DNA of 64,000 bases, from contig NC_092188.1 in NCBI RefSeq assembly GCF_043641665.1, positions 20,791,704 through 20,855,703 of the forward strand. The letters are read 5' to 3'. Positions 13,101 to 25,100 of this stretch are shown here, one piece after another. The stretch is from Enoplosus armatus. Lineage: Eukaryota > Chordata > Actinopteri > Centrarchiformes > Enoplosidae. The position numbers and the translations under genes were made by a program. Within the stretch, counting starts at the first letter, position 1; the number at the start of each line of letters is the position of its first letter. The notes beneath the pieces were generated by a model. The model was not told where the DNA came from. It ran no database searches and saw nothing but the letters and a program-made list of their open reading frames with translations.

Positions 13101-16100
13101 GCTTAAAGAGTTAGATGAGAAGGTCAATACCAATCACTACCAGCACCTCTAAAGCTTTAGATATTTTGCTCGCTGTTTCCCCCGGCCTCCAGCCTTTAAG
13201 ATCGTCTCCTGGCTCTAGCTTGATATTTAGCATACAGACAAGAGAGTTAGACGAAGATTGATTCCACTCTCATATCTGTCTGTTAAATATGAAGCTACAG
13301 CCAGGCGATTAGCTTAGCATAACATGAAGACAGCTCGCCTGACTCTGTAACAATGCAACTTGTTTTTACATGCGGCTCAAACACACAAGTGTAATGCATT
13401 AATGAGTGAGCTTTTGAGATACTAGTAGGTGCATTTTTTACCTTTGGACAGTCTCTAGTTTTTATACCTCTAGTCTTTATGCTAAGCTATCGACTCCTGG
13501 CTTTAGCTTCATACTTAGTATACACAAACTCTCAGCAAGACTCCTTCTAAAGACTGAGATTAACCACCTATTGCATTTTGTCACCCATATATTTATAACA
13601 GGTACAAAGACTATTGCATTGGGGGCGGGGGGGGGGGGGGGGGGGGGGGGGGGGGTGAGCCTTTGAAGAGCCCACTAATACCCTGCATTGAGTTGACATT
13701 TGAGACTGTGCATGCATTTACGTTTACGAGTGTCTCCTCAGGCTACGACATGTCCACATTCATCAGACGCTACAGCCGCTACTTGAACGAGAAGGCCTTC
13801 GCCTACAGACAGATGGCTTTCGACTTTGGCCGAGTCAAGAAAGGGTACCGTTTCTCATTTCTCACGACACCGCCCTGCTGCATGACTGTTTCAGCATTAT
13901 TATTGATTTTTAGCCTTTTAAAAATGCTTTGTTAGTTTATCCGGGGCCAGAACATGCCCCCTCCGTATCCACCAGAATAACACATATCCCACTGGGGTCC
14001 CGTTAGTGCGAGGGATGGACTCGGCTACCTCCAGCCCGGCGTCGGGCCAAGTGCACGGCTTTACTGCGTGTACTGAGTGCACAGATGAATACAGAGTGGG
14101 TTATTACTCATGCTCACAGAGTGGACAGCTCTGTTTAGCTGGCAGACACAAGGTCCCCCTGGCTACATAAGCTGGCACTGAAAAATACAAACGCAGATTA
14201 CAGAAAAGAGATCAGACACATTGGTGGATACTGTATGTGTGACATGTGCAGACAGGTATTCTATGTGTTGACAGACAGGCAGTATGTGGGACTGAGTTTT
14301 TCTGTCTGAGAGCTGCTGTCTAATTCTCACATTTCTCTGATTTCTTCCTCCGTCTCAGAGCTGACGGAGCGATGAGGACCATGTCAGTAGAGAAGCTGCT
14401 GAAAGGAATGCCCATCCTGCAGAGCCAGATTGACGCACTGCTGGATTTTGATGTAAGTGACACTCAATAATTGGGAACAAAGTCACTTTGCAAGGTTACT
14501 GAATTTGCCGAGGGATAAACACAGTGGAGAAAAAAGCTGCCAACTGGGTTTAACAAAGCTTATTGCTGTAACAGCATTTATGAAGACATGTCAATTGCAG
14601 CCCCTTTCACATGTAGGACCAGGTCTGAATTTAATGACGTCTAACTGAAACAAAACATGTACATCAGCGGTGGAGATTTCAACCTTCTTTTGCTTCAGTG
14701 GAGACGAACTCTTTTTAATACATTACATCAGTATTAGCCTCTAACATCGGTGCAATGTTATTGTCGTTTATACTGCTACCTAACCGCACTGTGCCTCTTG
14801 GCTTCTCTTTCTGTCCGTAGGTGCATGCACCGGAACTGAACAACGGGGTGATAAATGCCTGCTTCCTCCTGCTCTTCAAAGACCTGATCAAGTTATATGC
14901 CTGCTACAATGACGGCATCATTAACCTGCTAGGTGAAGAATCCCTCCTTTCCCTTTATCACTGGATTCATGAAATGCTCAATGAACACAAGTTAAGTGCC
15001 CTCAAAGGATAAGGCCGAGGTTATTATATGCATATATATGTTTTTTCTTTTCAACAAATGGCATTAAAAAAAACAAGACCATCTAGAAGCCATTTGTTCC
15101 TACAGTGCTGACGAAAGAAACCTCTAAAAATGGGTCACAAATACACAGTTCTATTTTTAAAAACTGGCTGAAACAGCTGAGCACTGTACTTTTCAGTGAA
15201 GGTTACTCAAACAGGAGTAAATTATGCATTTTTTGGGGGACTATTTTTTAGCCCCAGATGGTGGTGCTCTAGAGAATATTTACAGCAGCAGAACAGTGTG
15301 TGTGACACAATGGCACGCATGCATGGCTTTGGCTACACAGACGCTGCTTGTTAGTAGCATCAATTCATTCATTCATTCGTTTTGGTCTTTTTGTGGGATT
15401 TGACGACAAAAAGAAAAACGTAGAATATCACCAGACATATTGTTTAACTTTACAGGGATTAATGTTTCACCATCTCTCTTGTCCAGAGAAATTTTTCCAG
15501 ATGAAGAGAAGCCAGTGTAAAGATGGGCTGGAGATCTACAAGAGGTTCCTGACGCGAATGACTCGGGTTTCTGAATTCTTCAAAATTGCTGAGGTAGCCT
15601 GCAGAGCACATTGCATCACTGAGTTGCAGCTAAACCTTACACCGCTTGGTAACTGTTGCATCGAAATGTCACTGTTCTTCTTTTACAGCAAGTGGGAATA
15701 GACAAAAATGACATACCTGAACTCACCCAGGTAAGACCGACTGAGGCTTTCTTACCTTTATGTTGTTATTGGATCAGTGACCTTTTTTTAGGCTACATAC
15801 TAACAGAGCATGTCAGTATTGTGTTTTGTCTAACTGTACTGCATGTGGTGTGAATGTCTAAAGCTACCACCTATTTTCTTTCTCCTTCTGTGTTCACCAC
15901 TATTGCTCCTCTGTGGTAATAATCAGGCATTCACAGACGGCCACACTGTGTTGTAAAAAGGAGGCGTATCCAGCTGTACCCCTTGTGCACTTCTCCATGC
16001 AACCAATGAGCTGCGGTTCTTTGGTGAATTGACGGGCTCCTGTGGCCCCCACCTTCTCTTTTCACTTCCAGAGATGCAGATTGATCATTCAGGCTGAGAG

Positions 16101-19100
16101 TGTGAGTAGTGCGCACAGAGCTAGCTTTGGGGAGCAAACAGCTTAGGGAAGGGTCAACATGTGAACTCTCGTTTGAGTACGCTGAATGGAAGCACACTGC
16201 ACAGCGAGTGCACACCCGGCAGACAGCCGTCGGGCGCTGTGATGAAGTGCGATGACGTGACTGGAAGGGCCGAATGGATAGGCTGTGATATGCTGAGCAG
16301 TGCTGCTGACCAGGCGGCTGTTTTCCGCTGCTAAAACTCTGAGCTGAACATAGTTTTAGTTCAACTGCTGTGTAAAGGCACAGCAGACTGCTATCCTCAA
16401 ATTGTGCCACAGAGTTTCCAGAACAGCTGTTAAAGATAGTAAAAGATAACTTTTCCCTTTTTTGATTCCTGATTTTTGGGTCACTGACAAATATAAGAGA
16501 TTCCCAGGATGAGGAACCTGATTTCTCCTGATCCTGGATTAGTCCCAGGCTTCTAAACTCTGTTGTGTTGTGGAAACTCTGTTCTTTCAGACATGGCAGT
16601 ATGGATGACTTGCATGAAAAGCATGCTGTTATGCTGTCTGATTAAACGGAGAGCTAATGGTATAAAGCAGGTCCACAACATGCCGCATCGAACGTACTGT
16701 AATGTATGGCGCTTTTATTGTCGAGTATTTGGAGATGGGGTGTTCGAGCTCCAGAATCAGTCAAATTCTTTAATTCATGTCAAGGGATATTGTCAAAGCC
16801 TTGCAGACGTGCTAGGAGAGATGCAAGATTAGCTTAAGGTCAAAGCTAGTTGACTGGATTGTGCTTATTCACTGTCTGTCAGAGTTAGCTTAGCTTAGCA
16901 TAAACCCTGAAAACAGGGTAAAGCAGCTAGCCTAAATCTATACGAGGGTAAAAAATATATCTGCCAACCAGCACCTCTAATTAACACATTCTAAACTAAA
17001 TGTGAAAACAACTATTTATGGTTTAATGGGGAGTTATGTGCTTGGATTACCGTACAGATATGAGGGTGTTATCGATTATCTTATCGAACTCTCTGCCAAA
17101 AAACACAAAGGTTTCCTGAAAAATTTAAGTATTGCTTCATAGAGTTACTTGAGTCTTGAATTTTACTGAAGTGGTGTATCCACTTTCCTTCAAACTGTCA
17201 CATGTTCTCCTACATCGGCCCCTCCTTCAACAACGTTCCTGAAAGCATGTGAACAGCAGATACCACAACCCCTCACAGATGGCATATCAACTTTTTGCAC
17301 TGAGTTGTGGGTTTTGATCGATTGTAGTGGAGGTTTTTTTCTGATGTACTGCCTGTGGAGGAATTGTGTAATGCCTTGCCTCAGTAGTGATGGGTTTCTT
17401 TCAGTTTGAATTTTAGTCTTTTAAACACCAGTTCTTTCTTCACTCACAGATGGTTTCTGACACTGCTAATAGGCACTGCACGGCGTCTGGGGTTAACAGT
17501 AGTGTCCTCACACAATTACTGACTCAACTGTTCTTGGTTGTTTTTAAGAACAAATTCTACAAAATTGTAGAAAATGTTTCTGTGGTAGCCTCATAAAATG
17601 AAGCATAAACAATGAATACATGCTAGGTCAGTGACCCACCATTTCCCACCATTTTTCTTACTAGCCAATGTGCATCAGTGTTTCAAGTAATACTCTGCCA
17701 TAGATAAACAGGATAACGTCATTAATCTTCGCAGCCCAGCCCACATTTCTTAGAGGCCCCTGTCTTTACAAATGAGACACTGTATGGCTGATAAAATTCG
17801 ATTAATGTATCTCAATCTCCCAGATCCCTCAAACTGTAGAGGATTAACCTCAGTCTCAGCCACCAATTTCTACTCTTACATCAGCACAAACACGAATATT
17901 ACCATCTGACTGTCTTCGCCGACGTGTTGTCATGTCATCACTCATGTACACTTGCATGCTATGTTTTAGAGCAGTGAGGAGGAAACACTCTGCAAATGAT
18001 GGCAGCGTCAGTCATATCAGATCATATTCCAAACATATGCCCGGAGGCCTGTTGCTGTCACATACACAGGGAGATGGTTCAGCAGCGTTTGCACTGGCCT
18101 CCTCGGATAGAGAACTACTGCAGTATGTGTCGAAGCGTTTCAGTGACTGAGCTGTTATATCTGTCCTTTGTCTACAGAACAGCCCTCTCTGTTCTTGGTG
18201 GTGAGGACAGACACATTAAAGTCTCTGGATGATAAATGGTCTACCCGTCCCTCTGAGTGCCAAGACAAAAAATGAACTGCCTCTCTGCCTCTTGGTCTCT
18301 CAAAGTTTTAGGGATGATAGATCCAGGAAATGGAGCTGGGAATTAAGCAAAGTGAATTATTGACTTATTATACTGGCTGAATTAGCTTTGACCTGTCTTA
18401 ATAAGCCTTTTGGATATTGTATTATCCTTTTTACTGCATGTCGGGAGGTGAGAATGTCCCATTTAGCCTGGTTGAACATGCAGCTTTGCATCGTGGCTGG
18501 CTGGAACATTGTTCTCTCTATTATCATGAAGATTCTTTGTTTACCTTTCTGTTTAATTATTGGTTGTGTCCTGCTTTATCCCCCTCTTGGTGTTCCATTT
18601 TTTGTGTAACAAATGTTTTATAATTACTGTATTTGCTCTTTTATGCCTAAATACAGTGGTAAGAAATTGGCTATATTGTGTGTACAATAACCAAAGCCTG
18701 AGAAAGCATTCAATGCTAACTTTCAGTAATTGATCATTTTGGAAACTCGATGACACAGACACATTTGGTTGTTACGTAAAAAGTATTGATAGCCAGCAGC
18801 CCCAGTGATGCAAAACAGCTCATTTTGCATCATTGTGAAGGCAAAGAAATGGCAGGATTGTCAACGTTGGGATTTAAGACCCAAATCAAACTGGCATTTT
18901 GGGAACATCAGTTGTTGTTACTCTACAATAAAAATCATAATTAAAGATACTTTCACCAAGAGATATCATGAACACTGAAAATAGCAGTGCGTCTGGCCCT
19001 GATCCCAGTGACACACTGAAGCGAAGAGATGAATTAATCGGAGAATAGAGTGAAGTGTTCTCAGTGCTGTCAAGTTGGTGTTGATGAGATTATTCTGAAA

Positions 19101-22100
19101 AAGGGAGATGATTATCAGGGCACCAGGAGAGGGACACGTGATCTCACAGAACCTATTGATTATAGCATGCTAGCCCGGCACACATCATGCTACCTACAGT
19201 ATAAGGCCAGGCAAAATATAGACACCCACCTCAGTTGGCTGACATCTATCATCCTTGAGGTTATGCCAGGGAACCCACCCAGTAACCTTTTTAAGGTTTC
19301 ATTGTGACATCAAACTGAGCCGACGTCACATGAGGTGTCTATTTGGTAAAGGTGCAGCATAGGTTAGGGTTAGGAGGTATGGCCTAAGAAGACTCAACTC
19401 AAATGTGGTGGATAGAAATACTTCACTTGACTGTGTGATCCACTGTGTTCTTCTTGTGTTCTGTTCTATTATTATTCTACAGGCCCCAGAAAGTCTTCTG
19501 GAGTCCCTGGAGACCCACCTTAACACGCTGGAGGGGAAGAAGCCGTGAGTAGTTCAATACGCGGGCAACCTCTTTTGTTTTTTTTAATCGTTTACCAGCA
19601 GTAACACAGCTGGCGCTTCAGTAATCCTGTAATTATACAGTTTAATGGCTCTTGACATGCTGAAAGCCATGTCTGCAGTGATTTTGGTTTGGTGCTTTTA
19701 CACTAATTTAGCTCTTTCTGTGTGGCCCGTTTGATCTTTGACTGTTACATCAGCCACTACTCTATCTACACTATCTCCCCCTGTCACTTCTCTAACACGC
19801 CATTTCCTCTGTCTTTACTCAACCCAGAGAGGATAAGTGAGTATTCTCTGTCAACGAGAAAAGGACTATTTAGGAATATTTACCATCTTTTTGTATTGAT
19901 TCTATAGAAAATACATCTGAACAAGCAACAGACATTTGAATTGTTGTGTCCCATCATTCTGTTCAAGATGCAGCTCTATAGAAAACATTGTTTTTCTTGT
20001 AAACATGTTTTCACGTGTGTGACCTAACATCATTTGCATCATTGTTGTCAGTGACTGTACAATGACGGGTCTTGCCTTTTAGCTGATGTCATTACTAACA
20101 TAATGTTGTCATCTTACTGTACAGTCAGCCCCGACTTTTACAAAGCTTCAGACGCATGCCGCTCAGAAACATCCGGCTCTTGCTTTCTGTCTGTAATGTT
20201 GAACAGCAAAGCTTTGTTGACGAGGAGCCGGGGCCAAGATGCTACAGTATTACTCAGCAGCAGCGTGGATCCATTAATTGCACATGTTTACTAAATGGAA
20301 TTGCCTTGAAATGCTGCCCGCCTGAAAACACCAAAGTGATACTTATGCTGTCACTTTGCCTCCCATCTCAGTAACAGCCATTATGTTTCAGCATGTACAT
20401 CATTGAACTCTTTAACTCATGTGCTATCGTTGCTTTTGCAGGTCGCCCACTAAGGTAAGCTATGTTTCATGATAATCATAATGTAGTGGTGATAATGATA
20501 GTCTTTATTTATGTATAGCACCTGTCAAAGCACAGTTATTGAGACCTTCACTGAGCAGTGAATGAACAATAAAAACTGAAAATGCTCAATTCGACTTTTA
20601 ACTTCACCCATAGCAGTTCCTGCTACAGACAGGTAGTGATTCATTGTGAATTCATGTGTTAAAAATCTGTTGGATCACATCAGCTTACATAACCGCGCTG
20701 GTCACCATGTTAACGTGAGGTTTGTCTCTGCGGCAGGACGCAACAGCCAACAACAGCTCGCCGGCTGCTGCTGCTGCTGCTGCTCCGCCAAAGCCCGCGG
20801 CTCCCGGGCCCCCTGCTCGCCCCGGGCCGCCTGCCAAACCTCCTCCGCCCTCTGTCACCCCCACTGCACCGGCCCCCACCTCCACCACCACTACCAGCAA
20901 GTAAGAGTCACTCAATGATATACAAAGCGTTTCAGCTGAGCTGCATCAATATCCGAGCATCAATATTTCATGAGAAATAGATTCTTCCTGTCAGCACGCC
21001 CTCTCTCTTTCTTTCTCTCTTTGTGTTTAGTGCTCTCGATGATGGGTTCTTGTTGGATCTAGACCCCATGTCCTCCTCGTCTGCAGGGGGCGCTGCAGCG
21101 ACTTCCTCCATGACTGGATGGGGAGGTGAGAACTTTCTGCTCTGATGGTTCCCAAAGCCCTGCCCCCCTTAGTTACTGTTGCTACGCCTATCAAGCCTTC
21201 TGTTCTTGCAGAGCACATGTGGTGCCATTAACCACAGACCCTTTTACTTTACATTACTGTGGACCATTTTCCAAAGCGCACAGTGAGTTGAGGTCCCTGC
21301 AGAGTGATTTTAATACCAATTAATGGAAAACAATTGCTGCTTAGAGGAGGGAGGAAGGAAGAGGGAAATCGATTAAATAAACTACTGTATGCTTTGGAAA
21401 ATGGTTCGAGTAATATCAGGTATATACAATTTATAGTAAATGAACTCAAACAAACAAACTGTGGCCTTTCAGAATGACTCCCTATAGTAGGATAAAGAAG
21501 TGGTACCCTTGTTTATGTTTTATTGGACAATGTGGTTTAAATTACGCAGCATTTCCATTATAAATCTGTTGCTGCTCTTTGGCATGCCCTCTGTTTATCC
21601 CCACATCTCCACTGATGCCCTGAAGGTGGACAGAGTCCATCTGTAGCCTAAATTACATTAAGGAGCTTTTAGCTCTATTGGGCTTTACCATTTGTCCATG
21701 TCAGTATTTTTTCTGGCTTGTTCCCTATAATGTTGGCAGCTTGCAAATGAAAGATTTCTAAATTTCATCAGTTTATCTCTATGCTTAAAAATCTTCTGTT
21801 CACGCTGCCATTCATTCTCTCTCACCTTCTGTCTCTCTCTGTTTGGCTGTTGTGCAGATCTCTTGGCTGAGGGTGAGTATTCTGTTGACAGCACTCTGCT
21901 ACACACTGAATATGAGAAATACCTGCAGGCACTGGATTGTTCACTATCCAACTTGGCTTTCTACTTGAAATTCTCATTGTCTTTCTGGAAAGCTTTTTTC
22001 ACCTTTAGCACCCAAATTCCTCCTGCTAAACCTGTCGTCTTTCAGTTTTCAGTCCCTTTGACACTGTCGTCTCCCTCCCATCTCCTTTTTTTCTCCTATT

Positions 22101-25100
22101 TCTCTCTTTTGGGGGTTGCGACTGGGTCGTGGCATTTGGATTACGGGGTTTATCCACATAGCATCTCCGGCTGCCACCGATGAAGCCTCTGAAGCTCTCC
22201 TGGCGGAGGGAGAGTCTGCTGACGCTGATGCTGATGATGCTGCCACTGCCGCCCCTGCAGCTTCTGCTCCCACAGCCGCTACCACTGCCGCTGCAGCCGC
22301 ACCGGCGCCTGCCTCGCTGCCCGTCTCAGCTCCCGCCACCACCATAGCTGCAGACATGGACCTCTTCGGAGGTCAGTCTGGTCCGAGGATAGGATGTAGA
22401 CCAGGATACACAGCATGGCAGCTGCCTGCTTGTCTGCAGCGAGCCCACTTAGTAATTTAGTGGTAGCTTTCCTTTTGTATAAAGTTAGGATTTGGTTATC
22501 TCTCCCTAAACGTTGCATTGCAACCACTAATTTATGCATCATAAAACTACAACTACAGGCCGTCAGATTACACGTCAATGTGATGTATGCATTGTTTATA
22601 TGATATCTAAAGATTGATGAGAATCTGACCTTAAGGTGCCTGCATTTGTTGATGCAACATTACAGTAGAAACGTGAAAAAACTGCTAGAAACAAGTATAT
22701 ATAACACATTATGACACTTCAGTGAGCAGATGGCACCATAGCCCCAGTTTGTGCCTCTCATGTATTATCATTGCATTTGAGTCACAGAGCTAAACGTCAG
22801 TTTTCATAAAAATGACTACCTGGCAATCTTTGAACAACTCAGAGGGTTGTTTAACAACACTTCCTGCTGTTTTGAAGATATTTCCAGAAACCTTAAAGAC
22901 TCTAATCATGTGGATGAATAGATATTATGTCTGCTGCACGATGCAAAAGATTTTAAACCTGTTTTCAAGTGTACATGACATATTATTATTATTTTAGCAT
23001 TATTTTGTGTGAATAACTAAAACATTGGATAGAAACATCAGTGTATTAGTTTTTACTACGGTTATTATCTTTGTTTGGATTAGGAAAAAGAGGCACAACT
23101 TGAAAAATGGGTTAAAAACCTTTTTTCTCAGGCAGCGGAATGCGTATTTCAAATAGATGGTTAGTTGTTAAATGACCTTCTGGACCAGGCATATATTTTT
23201 CAGAAAATCAGATGCTTTGTGTTGTGGCTCAAATGTAATAGTTTCCTCTCCTCACCTCTTTCTGATGTTGTTACGTCCTGCTTTGTTACAACCATGTACA
23301 CTAACGTGCTGACGTAATGTCAAGCTTTCACACACACGCTGTTTTGCATTGAGTACAGAGCAAAACATGTATCATTTGTAGCACATCCCAAAAATAGGAG
23401 CCAGTATTGTGGATTACCTACTTTTCTGTGGGTTTATTCAAAGCCGCACTAATGAGTTTTGACATGAATGTGTTTTAAACATTCATCAGAGTGTTTTGTC
23501 ATAATCTTGTGCACCTCAGTAAACCCACTGCAATGTAATTAATCTGCTATTATGACTTGTATTTTAGGGATTTGCTTCTTTTTGCCTTTTTTTGTTTATC
23601 ACCCTTAATGATTTTCTCCCTACTGGCTTACTAACAGTTTCATAAATATGTCAAGATGATGAGTAGCTGGATTTCATCTAATGATATTTTGGCTTTATGA
23701 TATTAACCTCAGGCCTAACAGCAGAATCAAGTATCTGCTGAAAAGAGCAAATTGTTTCACTCTCCAGTTTCTTTGTCAAAGAGAGACTTTCCCTCGTCCA
23801 CCCCTGAACTTGACATCTTCCCTCTTGTCACAGAGTACAAGAAACTTGTGACAACGTGCTTCATTTCACAAGCCCGCACAGGTAGTGCACTCACTGAATG
23901 CAGCATTATGCAGCCCTTTGAAACTCACCACGTGACTGATGGCACAATCAGATCATTCACCGCAGTGGCCGGGCTGCATATTTCATGTATTCTCTGCTTT
24001 TTTCCTGATGCTGACCTCTCATCTTTGTTTCCTGTCCATTCCATCTGTTTACTCATCTTTTGTTCTTTACATCCATGTGTCTGTCGGTGTGTTGGCCCGG
24101 GTGTTATGTTTTTTGCGTTCCGGCTGTTTTCGTCTGCAATACCCTAGATGCGTTTGCACCTTCCCCAGGAGACGGTCCTGCTGCCGTGGCTGCGGGCCCC
24201 GCTGCTGATGCTTTTGGTGGATCTGGTGGGTGACAAAACAGCTTTTTGTGCAAATGTGTATGTGTGTGTGTGTGAGTCTGAAAGCTGTCCTTGCTTTTAT
24301 TATATTATAAAGCTGCTTCTGCTTCCATAGGAGACAGTAGAACAACATGCGCCCTCAGGGCCTACTGTCTCAACCCGAATCCTGCTCTAATGCCCTAGTC
24401 ATGGACCCTCTCCTCCCTCATCTGAACTACTCTTCTCCTCCTAATATTCACCCAGTAAAAAGCACAATATAGCCATTATTAACCATAGAAGAATTAATAC
24501 CATTTGTTTTTTACACCCTAACCCTGATACTACCTGATGATGATTATACTAATCATTGTCAAGCCTTTTATCGTTTTCTTTTATTTTTCAATAACTCCAT
24601 TTAGTCTCTCTCTTTGACCTAATATATATAGCAGGACAATGACCGGAGCAATCCATGTAATGTCCGGGTAATTCTTTCTTGCAAATTTGAAAAAATGAAA
24701 TGTACTCCTTTGCGGTACATCAATCTTTTGCATAGCCTACTTACAGTAACAGACACAGTTTATTTAAGATGCTTGAGCATTAACTTACTCTGCGCCCACA
24801 TTTGACCTCCTGTATTAATCAGAATAAAAAGGACACACCAGGTTTTGAAAACTTTTCCAGTCATGAGGAAACATGTTTGTGCAGACATACATGGTCACCA
24901 CAGGATGACTCCTACTGACTTTATTGAGCCCCTGACTTTTCATGTTAGCACCGTCAGCGGGTGAAATTTGTCCAATAGTTTGTTTTGTGATCAAATACCT
25001 GCAAAACGAATAACATTCCTGTCAGCCTCAGCTGTACTTCAGCCAACAGTAGCCAGTGTTACCATGCTAACAGGCTAAAGATGGGGACCTCTGTAAACAT

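Noticed and set aside
15931..16410. 159-codon minus-strand ORF in SNAP91 intron 7
   Set aside because: Low-complexity Ser-rich composition, no motif and no exon signals.
22049..22357. Minus-strand Ala/Ser-rich ORF
   Set aside because: Antisense reading of SNAP91 exon 13; GC-rich Ala codons read as Ala/Ser on the other strand.
23752..24147. 131-codon plus-strand ORF before exon 14 containing LDIF
   Set aside because: No suitable acceptor/donor pair in the right frame and no AP180 counterpart; the LDIF string is probably chance.
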